Numbered from the stretch's first letter, positions 13,510 through 27,210 are shown. The stretch is 64,000 nucleotides of DNA from Macrobrachium rosenbergii (GCF_040412425.1 NC_089763.1:58950415-59014414); one strand, 5' to 3'. Program-made: numbers and translations. Notes: generated by a model from the sequence alone, not told the origin.

Positions 13510-15560
13510 GAGACGATCAGAATCTTCTCCACCCTTGCTATCAAGATTATCTGGAATTCTCCTAACATTCCTAGAGCGAAATACAAATTTGTTATTCTGG
13601 GAGATATGAATAGTAGAAACCCTCTTTGTGGTGATGTTCTTGCCATTCGAAGACTAAATTGCCTGTGTTTTATCATAGAAAGTGAAAATGTGGAATCCTA
13701 AACACAGGGGAGTTATAGGTTTTAATTATCAAACAGGCACATTGTCAACAATTGACTTATCTGCATGCAGTGATGGCTGCCTTATTAACTTCAACTGGAG
13801 AGTGATAAATGATAGATTTTCCAGCGACCATTTTCCAATAGTGTTGAATGTCTCTTCGAATCCTCCATCTTCAAAGTTACCTAAATTAGACATTGGTAAA
13901 GCTGATTGGGTAACACTCCAGGAACACAGCTCTATAGAGGACTCGGTTGAGACTTTCCCTCTGTAGATGATGCTCTTGACTTTTTAAATACAAATATATT
14001 CTTGGCTGGTTTTCAATCGATATCTAGGAATTCAGGCGTATTAATCCGCTGACCATTTCCCTGGTGGACTCGTAAATGCCAGGAAACTCATAGAACTATG
14101 AGGTCAGCTTTCACCAAATACTGCAGACAAAAAAGTGATTATTGCCTTATTGAGTTTCGAAAGGCAGGAGCTCATTTCCACTTGGAAATTAAAAAGGCAC
14201 CAAAGGAATCTTGGACAGTTTTCATATCTTTAAATTCAAAAACACCTCTGGGTGTAGTGTGGAAGAAAAATATTAGGCAAATTTACTCATTTATCAGATC
14301 CCTGGTTAGTTGCAAATGAGATTGCTAATTATTTTGCTATTGTTGCAAAGAAAAATGATGACAGACCCTATTCATCTCAAAGAAGGCTAGTAGAACAGGT
14401 AGACATTTGATTTAAATACATGAAGGAATGAACAATACATTGTACCTTTTACTATGAGGAAATTTGAAGCAGCCTTAAGTAAGTATAGTGAGTCAGCTCT
14501 TGAACTGGATGATATAACATAACGATTAAGCATACACCAGGAAATACGTCTTCATATTAAGCCTTATTAACAGAATTTTTCGAGAACATCTTCCCAAAGC
14601 TATGGGAGATATTAAGATTACTGCCATTTGTGTACCCAGGGAAAGACCCTTCCAAGACAGAGAATTATAATCCCGTTGCACTGACATCATGTGTGCGTAA
14701 GATCATGGAAAAAGTAGTGAATACATGTTTGATGTGGTACTTGGAACATGGTAGATAGTTGTTGGCTGTTCAGTATGGTTTTTGTAGTGTGCACCCCACA
14801 ACTGATGTGTTGGTTCGAACGGAATCATCAATTTATGAAGCTTATGCTAACAAACAGCATCACGTCACTGCTTTCTTTGATCTTGAAAAAACTTGTGACA
14901 CAATATGGAGATACGGCATTCTGAGGGCGGGCGCTGTAAGAATGTAACCTGAGAGGTAGTCTGCCTTTGTTTATCAAGGCTTTTTAAAAAAAAAAAAAAA
15001 AAAAATATGCTGCTTCAGGTTCAGGTTGGAGCAGAAATGTCAGATGTATTAGAACACGAAGGAGTGCCCCAAGGAGGTGATCTAAGTGTAACCTTGCAGT
15101 AACAATGATGGCAGTGGCTGTACACTGCCTTTTGCCATATAAGAGGAGTCCATCCTGATCCAGATCTGTTCAAACATGGGTAGAGAATTCCATGTGTTGG
15201 TGAAATAAGGTTTCTTGCGTTGGTTTTTGATAACAAGCTGACTTGGATTCCACAATTGATGTATAGTAAGACAAAATGGATGAAAGCAACGAATGTCCTG
15301 AAATCTCTGTTCCATACTTGCTGGGATGCTGACTGAAGTCGTATGTTAAAAAAAGATGCTTAATTCAGAACATCATGGAGTAGTAAGATTAGCTACAGGA
15401 GCATTTAAATCATATCCCACTGAGAGCATGCTTGTAGATGCTGGTGAGATGCCTCTGGAGATACATTACCAACATCTGCTGGTTAGGAGATGGTACAGAT
15501 TTCATAGTCTCCCTAAGTCCTTAACCATCATTTGTATCAGAAATGAGAGGCATTAGCATG
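13510..15560 (+). pseudogene. LINE fragment B: APE endonuclease and reverse transcriptase
   Basis: A second, different non-LTR element on the plus strand. 13590-13650 encodes GDMNSRNPLCGD, an apurinic endonuclease motif. 13720-13870 has TGTLSTIDLSACS and FSSDHFPIVL with the SDH catalytic triplet. 14759-14947 is RT: VQYGF, then HVTAFFDLEKTCDTIW, where the first catalytic Asp is kept. GVPQG survives as GVPQGGD at 15064-15080. The YxDD box is not found (deleted or scrambled near 15100-15150). The C-terminal RLATGAF motif lies at 15386-15410. An A-run at 14982-15004 interrupts RT. Many stops and indels; a relic. Confidence 0.8.
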
Positions 15561-18437
15561 TTTGTGAAAATCACCCCAATGAATCTCAGCCATTTGCTTT
15601 TAGAGTAAATGTATAACCAGTCAATTAAACATGACATGTACAGAGACTTTACCAGTTAGATTTTCGGTTAGGTCACGTGGACAATTCGAGGAGGCCATTC
15701 AACACTGAAATGATCAGTTTTATATTTACATAACAGCTGAAAAATAATACATTATTGATTATGAAAGTCTAATACCACACAAATACTTATTAACAAAATC
15801 ATACTGCATATTATAGGATTTCCCCCTTTCACAGATCAGGCAAAGATCATTAGGCCTAGCCAAACATTTATATGTTAATATTCAACATTTCTTTCAAATT
15901 TTGATTATGACAAATAAACAAAATGTAATAAATAGTTTTGTTTTTAACGCTGTATATGCAAAACATATAGGCCTAAAAATTTTAATCCCTAAAATAAAAC
16001 CCTCTTCAGACCAAAAAAAACATGTTGCAGACTGAGTTACAGGAAAAAATTAATGCTGCAGTTTTTGAAAAAAAAACATATGAAAGAATGATTGTAATTT
16101 TAATTTCCTTTAAGTGAATGTTATTTAGCTCGGCTATCAGGATATGCATTGCCCACATAGTATCCATTAGCGAGTGTCTCGTTCGTTTGTTTTGTATCAA
16201 GCCAGCCTTGTGCAGGAATGGGCTCTTGCTCTATGGCAACCCATAACCAAGTGACAGAAACGGTTAGTCTGTTATCATGGCACATCATGTGCTTGCGCTG
16301 CATGGCCAACAGTTGCCAGATACAGCTTGCTGAATACTGCCAAATGCCTTTTGCCTGAAACATTAAAGGAACTGATGCAATATTTTGTATCCTGATGTTA
16401 CTGCCAATTCCCACCTACATCTTCCTTCCAGATAAGCCTCAGATGGGTCAGCAAATTACAGATGGTGCCTATTGTGACAATGACCCAGTCCACTATGTAG
16501 CTGCAAGACAATGGAGACCCAATTCCTCCTGGCTATAACTTGCCCGAGCCACCAGGGCATGAGGCAAAAATATGTGAACCTCCACCATGTTTGACTCTCC
16601 GGTGATACCTTGCCTAGCTCCTCATCCTTTAGGTTGACCTAAGTTTAACAACCAGTGAATTCCCAGGTTGCACGTAGGCCTTCGCTACCCTCTGGTTATG
16701 AAGAATCAGTGATTATGAAGAACCAGTGACCTACTAGGTTCACTCTTCATAGTGCTTGCCAAGGCCTACTCAGAAGAGACAATCCTTGAAGCCGAGAGTA
16801 GTTGTCCAGAGTCGCACCCAAAAAGTCAAAGGCTCCTTCCCTCAGAAGCCTTGAGTTCTTGATAACAAACCGAACGACAAGTCCTGAAAAATCCCAAGTC
16901 CTGTCGCCATCCCCATTTCTCTTAGGGTCAGCACTCCCTCCAGCCGAGGTCAAGCATTCCTATGCCAAGATAGAACCTGATGTAGGAGATACAAAAGTTG
17001 AACGCCCCTGTAAAGCATAAGTTGGCGTGGGTCTGGGGACCTTAACAGAGCAAGCCTTACCTCAGGCAGTGGTTGGAAGTAGAGCTGTATTTTAGAAATC
17101 CCAAACACTTGTTTATAAGTAACTTTCCTAAACAAATCTCTACAGCATAAATCTCTTCAGCTATAATTTGTTTTATTTGTTGCAGTAGTACTTAAACAAC
17201 TCTACCTTACCTCTAACGAAATGCAGAGTCCCCTTTTATGTGCATTGCATTATTGTATGTTTTGGGAATCACTAAACATTCAACAATGCCAAGCTAGATA
17301 GTAAACCTGTTGTAAATATTCAAGTCTCGAGTCAGGCATGTGAGTAGAAAGAGATCAATTGGTATTGATGATAGCCAGTGTTGGCTTGTGTTGATTTTGT
17401 GGGTGTTCTTTAACTGATTACTTTTTCATGAAATTACTAGTGTTGAAAATGGCTGTGAATTTTATCCACTAAGTGTTCATGTTATCTTTTTCCTCTGGTG
17501 AACAAGACTATTTGAATATTATGAAAATTATGAATATTATTACCTTATCTCTTGTGGAGTGTGCTCACGTCGCATGTCTGATTAACCTCTCTGGTTAGAC
17601 TGCATTCGGTATGAGCGAAGATAGATGATTCCGTGTTGCAAAGTCAAGTAATTTTATAAGTCATTTTGTTTTGAGTTCTATGCTTGCGTCCTCAACTTTC
17701 TTTCCGTGTGAGTTTTAACTACGTAAGACTTGTAACCAGATTGTATGTAGTTTGCTTCCCTGTTGATGAGAAGAGAGGTAATTTACCGAAAATATATTTC
17801 TTTCTTTAACACATTGGGCAATAGTTTATTCTTGTCAAATCGCCAATCAGCAGTTGTACATGCTACAGTTCCAAGTCTTGCTGTGCTTATTTTGTGTGTG
17901 TGTTTTTCTTTTTTAAGGGTGAATTCATTAATTTAATTTGTGTCTTTCCATTTTTCGCAAGATTTATGTGAAGATAGATTTGTCCCGTGAGCATTGAACT
18001 ATTCTAGTTCCATTCAGTGTTTGCTAAATCTCATTGAAAACAAAAGAAATGAGAGAGAGTAAGATAACCTGATTCTTTCCTGAATAAAACTAAGGATCCA
18101 GAAAGTAAGTGCCTGCAAATCTCAGTGGAAGTAAATCAGTCATCCTTACCGCAGTAAGTACATTTGAAAAACAGGAGTACAGTAATTATCACCGGGGTGA
18201 AAGGGAAGGAAGAGAGTATGGTAATTGCTATGGGGACAAATGGGAACCCCTTAGACACACAGAGTAACGAAGTGCATTCGTTGGACTCAGATATTGTTTC
18301 CCTATTCTTGAGTCTCCCCTCTGTTCATCCCTGAAATAGAGTAAATTTTAAAATCTTCTAGTTAAGTGATTTCTCATAAATATATACAGGGTGTAATACA
18401 AGTTTATGCAAATGTTTCGGGAATGAAAGAGATAGTA

Positions 18438-18440
<3 letters not shown>
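15561..18440. other. unassigned sequence
   Basis: 2.9 kb without a recognised gene or element. It includes a slightly GC-richer part at 16.1-17.1 kb with short open frames on both strands that match no family known to me. It could be old repeat or exon debris. Confidence 0.4.

Positions 18441-18533
<93 letters not shown>
18441..18533. repeat. (TA)n-(TG)n microsatellite
   Basis: TA block to about 18503, then TG block to 18532. It lies just outside the left end of tandem-core element copy 2. Confidence 0.97.
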
Positions 18534-18579
18534 ATGTATATACTGTATATGTGTGTATATATATTTATGTGTTTATATA

Positions 18580-19352
18580 CTACCTGACCAACCCAGCACT
18601 GCCCAGGAAAATTCTGAATGACAACCGATAAATCTCACCCCCCTCTTTCATATCAGGGGCTGAACTTGGACTTAAAGGGTATTGCCAGTGTCACTGTTCA
18701 TCTCAGCGACCTCAAAAACTATGGATTAGACACTAATATCTGTCATTTTTTTTTATTTTTAAATGTCACCCCCTCCCACCCCTTCCCACCCCCCTTTCCT
18801 ATCGGGGCAGGACTTTTACTTATCGGACAGTGGGAGTATCACTATACATCTCAGCAACCTTGAAAACTATGGATTACACACTAATATGTGTCCTTTTGGG
18901 TTATTTTTACATGTCACCCCTTCCCACCCTTTCTCACCCCTCTTTCCCATCAGGGCTGAACTTGGACTTAAAGGGCATCAGGAGTGTCACTATTCACCTC
19001 AGCGACCCTGAAAACAATGGAATAGACACCAATATCTGTTGTTTACGGTTATTTTTTACGTCACCCCCTTGCCACCCTCTCTTCCTGTTGGGGCTGAACT
19101 TGGACTTAAAGGACATCGGGAGTATCACTATTATCTCAGTGACCTCGAAAACTATGGATGAGATACTAATATCTATGTTTTCTGTTATTTTTGCATGTCA
19201 CTCCCTTCCCACCCACCCCCTTTGGTGCCAGTGATGTCATATCCCCACAGTATTCTTTCCCAGATAGTAAGTCATATATATACCAAGTTTGGTTGAAATT
19301 GCTCAATGCATTTCAGAGTTATGCTGGAACATACACACACATACATACATAC
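18580..19352 (-). mobile_element. tandem-core element, copy 2 (inverted relative to copy 1)
   Basis: The left end reads tacctgaccaacccagcact followed by gcccaggaaaa. The body has four ~147-bp units, marked by (a)gacactaatatctgtc near 18728, 18878, 19024 and 19160, in opposite orientation to copy 1. The right end has the conserved block (ccaagtttggttgaaattgc) and then an (ACAC/ATAC)n microsatellite. This copy shows both termini, so it defines the element. The gcccagg end recurs at 48990-49020. Confidence 0.75.
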
Positions 19353-19356
19353 ATTG

Positions 19357-19724
<368 letters not shown>

Positions 19725-19850
19725 ATAGAAATAATCAACACACAATCACTTGTGGAACAGAAATAAATTTCTGACTCACATCATGATCAAACCCAGGTCT
19801 TTCAATTGAAAGTCAAGAGCACTGCCCACTAGGCCATACAAGTCATACAA
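19725..19850 (-). mobile_element. tRNA-derived SINE (family B), copy 2, partial
   Basis: Same orientation as copy 1 and joined to it tail to head. It has tail, B-box complement (gatcaaaccc, one change) and A-box complement (ccactaggcca), then stops near 19850 where the inverted copy 3 begins. Confidence 0.75.
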
Positions 19851-20080
19851 GAAGGATAATTCGAATGAAATGCTGTCAACTGGGTCATTGCTGAGTGGGG
19901 AAGTTGGGGAAAACACTCTGGTATGCAAGCAGTTAGCTTGCCCAGGTAGTTCCTTGGGTGCAGTTGCCCTCAGGGTTCCAACTTCTTTTATGACTTGTAT
20001 GGCCTAGTGGGCAGCACCCTTGCCTTTCAATTGAAAGACCTGAGTTCGATCCTGATGTGAGTCAGAAATTTATTTATGTA
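19851..20080 (+). mobile_element. tRNA-derived SINE (family B), copy 3
   Basis: Best-preserved pol III promoter in the window: A box TGGCCTAGTGG at 20000-20010 and B box GAGTTCGATCC at 20042-20052. The 31-base gap is normal for a tRNA gene. The interval includes a tRNA-like anticodon arm (cctttcaattgaaag). The upstream body (19851-19999) mirrors copy 1. It ends gtcagaaatttattt, where the tail is replaced by a short (TA) tract. It is an internal-promoter SINE and encodes nothing. Confidence 0.8.
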
Positions 20081-21335
20081 CATATATATACAGTATATAT
20101 ATTATTTGTGTGTGTGCACGCTTGTTGCACTGTGTTACGGGTGTTGTTAAAAGTAACATATTTGAATGTGTGTGTTGTGTGAGTATCAGTATTCCAAAGC
20201 TATGATGTTCAGATAATCTTGGACTTATGTTACACCTTATTTAAAGTCTTGAAGGCTGCCTGTCTTTATTCCGTTTTCCACTACGCCCTTTCGGAGCGGC
20301 ACCAGTTCACTGCAAATACAAAGGCATGTGGATTATTGAGCCCCCAAAAAGAATGTAAAAAGCGACCAAAGAGGAAGAAAGAAAAATAGATAAAAGAAAC
20401 GGGTCGGCGGGGCCCCAGTGTGGAATCTATATCCATAGTCTTTGGTTGCTCCTCCCTCTCTCCCCTCACCCTCCCAAGATATGCATGGTGGATCAAGGGA
20501 GAGATTTCAAGGATTGCGAAGATGTAAACAAGGTTCAAGGAAATCTCTCGCCCTCCGACCTATATATTTCTTTTATGATTTCTTTTATAATGAAACTGTC
20601 ATCCAAGAAGGGATACAAACTTTGTGCGTAGGATGTGCTCAAATCACACAGACAAACATTGAGATACGGAAACATTTGAATGAGATGGGGTAATTACCAA
20701 ACACTTATCTACTTAAGAAATATAAAACATTTTCCTTTGGATCGTGATAAATGAAAATAAAAGATGAAGTCCAAACTACTTATTTTTTTATAGGACTTAA
20801 TGTGGAAAAGTACGGATGAATAGCTTCATACTTTCTTTAAATAGATTTTGCGGGTAAAAGAGAAAAGGGACGGTCACATTTTTTATGTATATATATTCTA
20901 AAATATTAGTGCTATCCTGCTCGACGCCTGCAGACCAAATTCCTTGCCTTCATTTCTCCAAGTCACTGCTGAATACTAAAATAGTTACTGGTCGATCAAA
21001 GACGAAAGATAAAAAAAAATATATATAGAGTTCACCTCGTTCAGAAACATGACCTTGTAAAGTGCAAAGGTCAACGGCGAGCTTACGTATCCTCAAAAGA
21101 CAATGTATTTCGAAGTGGAATATAGTGCGATCGACTTTTTTGGGCAATTATCTTTCCCAAACGACAATATTAGGATTTTCCAAAAGTACGCGAAATATTT
21201 TTAGTAGCACAACGAAGCTTAACCAATAAGCGAACGTATTCAAACGACATCTATATCAAATATGGATTTAAAAAATGTATACCTACAAATTTTCAGGCAA
21301 ATAGAAAGAGCACTCACACGTACTTTTATTATTGT

Positions 21336-21337
<2 letters not shown>
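20081..21337. other. unassigned sequence
   Basis: Short (TA)/(TG) runs at 20085-20120. Otherwise no recognised element or gene. Confidence 0.4.
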
Positions 21338-21368
<31 letters not shown>

Positions 21369-21380
21369 AGCTGCTATTAT

Positions 21381-21382
<2 letters not shown>
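21338..21382. repeat. (CTA)n/(CTG)n microsatellite
   Basis: CTA units, then CTG units, then ATT, directly beyond the poly(A) tail of the R2/R4-like LINE. Confidence 0.9.
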
Positions 21383-21411
<29 letters not shown>

Positions 21412-22640
21412 GGTCTGTCACTGTCATCCTATTCGACTGGGTGATTTTTATGGTTTGGGGTTCCGGGTTGCATCCTGCCTCCTTAGGAGTCCATCACTTT
21501 TCTCACTATGTGCGCTGTTTCTAGTGGCACACTTTTTTGCATGAGTCTTGGAGCTACTTCGGCATCTAGTTTTTCCAGATTCCTTTTCAGTGATCTTGGG
21601 ATCTTGCCTAGTGTTCCTATGATTATTGGTACAAATTCCACTGGCATATTCCATATCCTTCTTATTTCGATTTTCAAGTCTTGATACTTATCAATTTTCT
21701 CTCTTTCGTTCACATCTACCCTGGTGTCCCATGGTATTGCGACATCAATGAGTGATACTTCTTCTTGATTTTGTCAATCAACATCACTTCTGGTCTATTG
21801 GCACGTATCACCCTATCTGTTCTGATACCATAGTCCCAGAGGATCTTTGCCTCATCGTTTTCTATCACTCCCTCAGGGTGGTGTTTGCACCACTTATTAC
21901 TGCAAGCTAGCTGGTGTTTCTTGCACCGGCTCCAGTGGAGGGCTTTTGCTACTGAATCATGCCTCTTTTTGTACTGGTTCTGTGCAAGCGCCGGACATTC
22001 ACTTGCCATGTGGTTTATGGTCTCGTCTTTCATATTGCACTTCCTGCAGATGGTTGAGATGTTATTTCCATCTGTTGTTCTTTGGATATATCTGGTTCTT
22101 AGGGCCTGATCTTGTGCCGCTGTTAGCATTCCTTCTGTTTCCTTCTTGAGTTCTTCCCTCTGTAGTCACTGCCATGTTTCGTCACTGGCCAGTTCTTTTG
22201 TCTGTCTCATGCACTGTCCTTGCATTGGTTTGTTGTGCCATTCGTCTGTTCTGTTTTACATTCTCCTGTCTCTGTATATTTCTGGGTCTTCGTCTACTTT
22301 TATCAGTCCTTCTTCCCATGCACTCCTTAGCCACTCGTCTTCACTGGTTTTCAGATATATCCCCAGTGCTCTGCTCTCGATGTTGACGCAGTCCTCTATG
22401 CTTAGTAGCCCTCTCCCCCCTTCCTTTCGTGTTATGTATAGTCTGTTTGCTCTTGGGTGTAGTGCTTTGTGTATTGTCATGTGTTTTCTAGTTTTCTGGT
22501 CTATGCTGCGGAGTTCAGCCTTCGTCCACTCCACTACTCCTGTGCTGTATCTGATTACTGGCACTGCCCATGTGATTATGGCTTTCGTCATGTTTCCGGC
22601 GTAGAGTTTTGACTTGAGAATCGCCTTAAGTCTCTGCATA
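21383..22640 (-). pseudogene. R2/R4-like LINE, 3' portion with restriction-like endonuclease
   Basis: 3' part of a non-LTR retrotransposon that uses a restriction-like endonuclease. 22639-22256 encodes the region after the RT core (VVEWTKAELRSIDQKTRKHM, then KEGGRGLLSIEDC). 22129-21716 encodes the CCHC finger C28-x2-C31-x8-H40-x4-C45 and then the nuclease start RANRPEVMLIDK, where family members usually have RPD. One frameshift near 21795 splits off the rest (SLIDVAIPWD-type segment, then 21713-21448 with IWNMPVEFVPIIIGTLG). One TGA replaces a Trp codon near 22165. A ~30-base poly(T) at 21383-21412 is the poly(A) tail of this minus-strand copy. The 5' end is cut at the (ATT)n tract. With few lesions, it is among the younger copies here. 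Confidence 0.85.

Positions 22641-22717
<77 letters not shown>
22640..22717. repeat. (ATT)n microsatellite
   Basis: About 26 units at the 5' truncation point of the R2/R4-like LINE. Confidence 0.97.
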
Positions 22718-22718
<1 letters not shown>

Positions 22719-23975
22719 GCTCGGAGGATAGCATCTGTTGTGTACTGAATCCCTCCTGATGTGTAAGTTGGAAAAACAAGTATAAGATAAATTACCAATG
22801 AATCCAAGATAATATTGCTACGTGTACAGAGGATCTAACATGAGTGGTCATCGTATACTGAAACTTTTGAACGAACTGTCTAAAAAAAATCCAAAACGAG
22901 GCCCTGCATGAATTTTGTACTGTTATGAACGAGTGTGATAATTTCAGTACACGATGGCCACAAATGTAAGATTTTATTTGACACATGACTAAAAACGATG
23001 CATTTTGAATTCGTTCCACGCCCTTTAAACTTCAATTCAGTTTTGTACATGCGGGTGTGATTTAGTCTCAGGAGGAAAGACAGAGCATTTCCTTACAACA
23101 CAATCTATTGACGACCCAGACCAATTTATTCCAGTATATATTTCTCAAATTTATACCAAAATCACATTGGTGGAAATTTCCATGGCTATGATTCAACTCC
23201 AAAGTCACAATGGCACATCCAAACCATGTAAAATGAACAATGATAGTTGTAAGTGCGCTTGCCTAGATTGTGACGAAGTCATGTTTGTTTAGGTTGTGCA
23301 CTGCGAGTTGGAATCCAGCAATTACTCGTGATAAATAACTAGTGATATACCGCAAAATTTCATAAAAGTCTGCTATCACACCCCTGAGCACGGAACTTGT
23401 ATTGGCAACGTATTCAAAACAGGATGTTTCGTCAACCATATCGGCGTTGTTTATAAATTGAAAGTGAATTTGTAGATTCTTACGAAGATATATACAGAAT
23501 ATGAATTACAATGGCATTGCAGTTGGGCAATTATAGTGATTGTTAGTTGATGTTTAATTAGTGTTTTGTTGTGAGGATTGAATAGCTGTTTAAGTGGCAA
23601 ACGTTATGGTTAGGAACCAACACTTCTCTCCAAATTGGACAACGAAAAAACTGGACTACCTGTTACATCGATTGGGTGCATCCCACCGTGTTGCCTGAGA
23701 GTGGGTTGAAGGAGTGGCTGCTATACCAAAGCCTGAGTGATGAGTGGTTCTAACCCCTCAACTTTGATCTCAGGAGAAACCTGCCTTATACCATCTGAAG
23801 GGACAATTCTATGTGTTACCTTAGAGGGAGTAGGAAGGGCACAGCATTTGTTTAGCTGCAAAGAAGCTTAATACATAATGTTCTTGCATCTGCAATAAAT
23901 GTTAAAGAATCTACATTAAACACTAAAACTTGCCTGTCAGTGCTAAGAAGGGTAGAGAAAAGAACCAGTCAGTAT
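22718..23975. other. unassigned sequence
   Basis: No recognised gene or element. Confidence 0.4.
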
Positions 23976-23981
23976 TAAGAA

Positions 23982-24059
<78 letters not shown>

Positions 24060-24092
24060 ATATATGTATGTATATTGTATATATATATATCA
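23976..24092. repeat. (TA)n microsatellite
   Basis: Interrupted by TG/TATG variants after 24055. Confidence 0.95.
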
Positions 24093-25159
24093 TCAACTAA
24101 ATTTAACCCTTTGATCCTCTACGTAAACTTGTCATTTTAACAACTTCCAGTAATTTACTTTCAGGCGCATTGAACATAAATTGACGGGGCAGTCTTTGTA
24201 GCGTCACTATCACTGCTTACACGGACACTACTCTTCGCTTCTGAAACTTTTGCAGAGATACTGTAGCCTTCCTTTGTTGAGTTATTGTTTGATTCACCTC
24301 CTATTTAATACATTACCGTCCATTACGTTTATCAGTCCCAAACATTGTATAAATCGACAGTACCATTATATCTCGGTCCTTCTAGCTTAGTGTGCCCTTT
24401 GCTAAGCTCGGACTCTCCTTAATCTTCAACTTTCTATGCTTAGGTATGAATATAAACCATGTAGGTTCTTTATGCATGTACACGACTGTTTAGATGTGAG
24501 AAGTCTGTTTTTTTTTTTTTTGCTCATATAGTGTGCTTGATATTGCATTTAAAACGTACTTAAATGCCTTTTTTTAGTATTGGTCTCAGTTTCGATTCTC
24601 GTTGCTACTATTAAATAAACATGTATTTGTTTTTAATGCCTTATGTGCACTTGTCTTAATTTACTATTTACTAATTACTCTCGAGTTTGTCTTAATATTG
24701 TGGGGGGAGGGCGGTGTTAATATATAGTATTTTTTCATAACTGCTCAAAAAATTGAATTAGTTTACTAAACACAATTTACTATTAGTAATTGTTTATTTC
24801 ACATCGTTCTAACATTTCCTTTGTTAGAGAATCTGAAGATAGGAACAGGAGCATGTATAGGTGTTAATGCAATGAACATCATTTTAATTACCATTTTTAC
24901 GTGGTTCCCACAAGACCGGAGGTGTGGCTATATTGAAATGCAAGCCATCGCTCGCCTTTTCCAAATCCTCCGGCGCAATAGGATGAAAATGGCACTTTTT
25001 GAAAGAGCCACAGATACAGAGCAAACACTTGGCCCTGTTTAGTATGCAAGGGGAAGGCATACTCCATAATCCGCGTTGCATTTGCAAGGATTCAAGAGAT
25101 GGCGGTTCTGTTCGTTGTTTTGCCTCCCCTTTCTCTCCTCCCCCTTTCCCCTCCTCTCT

Positions 25160-25160
<1 letters not shown>
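24093..25160. other. unassigned sequence
   Basis: No recognised gene or element. Confidence 0.4.
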
Positions 25161-25206
<46 letters not shown>

Positions 25207-25228
25207 AACACACACGCACACACACAGA
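25161..25228. repeat. (CT)n then (CA)n microsatellite
   Basis: CT block to about 25203, followed by an imperfect CA block. Confidence 0.95.
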
Positions 25229-25911
25229 TGGTGAGTAGATTATGTATACTAGAAAGTTTAGCTTCGTAATTCCTATGCGGTACGCCATGAACCTTTATTT
25301 TCGGTGCCGGAAATTGGAAATATGGTAGGCCTTAATGCCTCACACGGACACAGATAAAAACCTTCAAGGAAGTTAATTATGATAATTATGACCAGGCTCA
25401 GAGCAGTTTCCTCCTACTCTTAAATTAATTGTAACGAATAAGCGTTGTGAGGCTTCCTATTATAGTCGGAATACGAGACTGCGTAACGGTTGCTTCAGGG
25501 CTGTTGTTGTTATGCCCACAAGTAGATTTTTTCTTAGCTAATGCACTCTAGTCATTTAAGCCTGTCGCATTTATTGTCGTAATTTCTTACATTCTTAGTT
25601 TTTTGGGGGGTCAAATTTTTAAAAAATATTGCTGTTCCTGTATTTATTTCATTGAACAGTTACTTATCAGTATTTTATCACTTGATCTAAGGATAATTTT
25701 ACAATAGTTAATTATCATTTCTATTGTCACCAGTACGATATTGTAATCATTCATGAATGCTTGCCTAACTTTTACAGAGGCTTTGCAAACGATGCTTCTT
25801 TGACTGCATTGTTTAATGACTTGCGTATGAGAAAACAGGTGTGACAGGAGATTGTATAATGTAATACACGGTGGTGATTGCATTATATTCGTACCAAACA
25901 CAAAACAAATG
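25229..25911. other. unassigned sequence
   Basis: No recognised gene or element. Confidence 0.4.
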
Positions 25912-26071
<160 letters not shown>

Positions 26072-26243
26072 AACAGGAAGGGAAGTAAATACAAACATTT
26101 GATTCATTCAGAGGTAATATACAAGTTGAAGTTACATTTAACTTACCATATGACGAAAAAGGACAAGAATTTATTTCAGAAGATAAACTTTTGCTAAAGA
26201 CGAATTATATCCACCTTCACTGTTGTATCGTAATGTTAACATT

Positions 26244-26254
26244 ATATATATATA

Positions 26255-26309
<55 letters not shown>

Positions 26310-26396
26310 AGTTTGTATATATATATATATAAATACATATATATATATATATATGTATATATATAATATATATATATATAAATACATATATATATG

Positions 26397-26466
<70 letters not shown>

Positions 26467-26492
26467 CATACATACATACATACATACATACA

Positions 26493-26574
<82 letters not shown>

Positions 26575-26596
26575 CATACATACATACATACATACC
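26244..26596. repeat. (TA)n with (TACA)n block
   Basis: TA blocks broken by aatata/tatgta variants. A (TACA)n run lies at about 26464-26520 and a shorter one at 26566-26594. Confidence 0.95.
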
Positions 26597-26624
26597 GTGG
26601 AAACGGAGTCTTGATAAAGAGATT

Positions 26625-27012
26625 AAACCAGTACTTGTACATAAAACTTCCTTTATACAGTAATAACTACCGACTTCGGAATGCCCATCTCCTTCATCAG
26701 ATCTGACGACAAGGAAAAAAAAAAAAAAAATCACTAAAATCAAAACATGTACGATCATTGGAATAGAGTTTTGTTGAAGGTATTTATATCATTGTTTTGC
26801 TTTGTTTTATTTTTGTGCTTGTACATTATCAATTTTTGAATGACGTTCGTTTTTACATTACTGTATTCGAATAATCGTATATGTTTTTAGTGATCTTTCC
26901 ATTTTTCTTTTCTGTGTTTTTGTTGTCAGACCTGATGATGGAGACAGGTACTCCGAAGCCGGTAGTCATTACTGAATAAGGGATCTTTTATATAAAAGCA
27001 CTGGTTTTATCC
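26625..27012. mobile_element. foldback element with inverted ~115-bp arms
   Basis: Left arm 26627-26740 and right arm 26895-27012 are diverged inverted copies. The left arm contains cagtaataactaccgacttc and the right arm gaagccggtagtcattactg. Each arm, read outward from the centre, holds CTGATGA, then a GGAG/CTCC-type stem-loop, then GAAG. The spacer of ~155 bp is A+T-rich. (TA)n tracts flank both outer sides (26244-26596 and 27017-27210). The arrangement resembles inverted terminal repeats of Penelope-like elements at 36.8 and 59.1 kb, but no coding remnant is left. Confidence 0.65.
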
Positions 27013-27104
<92 letters not shown>

Positions 27105-27109
27105 ATTTA

Positions 27110-27171
<62 letters not shown>

Positions 27172-27210
27172 CCTGTATATGTATGTATGTATATATATAT
27201 AATTATGTAT
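27013..27210. repeat. (TA)n microsatellite
   Basis: Interrupted near 27092 and 27168-27190. It directly adjoins the right foldback arm. Confidence 0.95.

Noticed and set aside
22146..22604. 152-codon plus-strand open frame rich in Ser, Leu and Phe
   Set aside because: It is the antisense of the R2/R4-like LINE, whose minus-strand frame shows clear family motifs.
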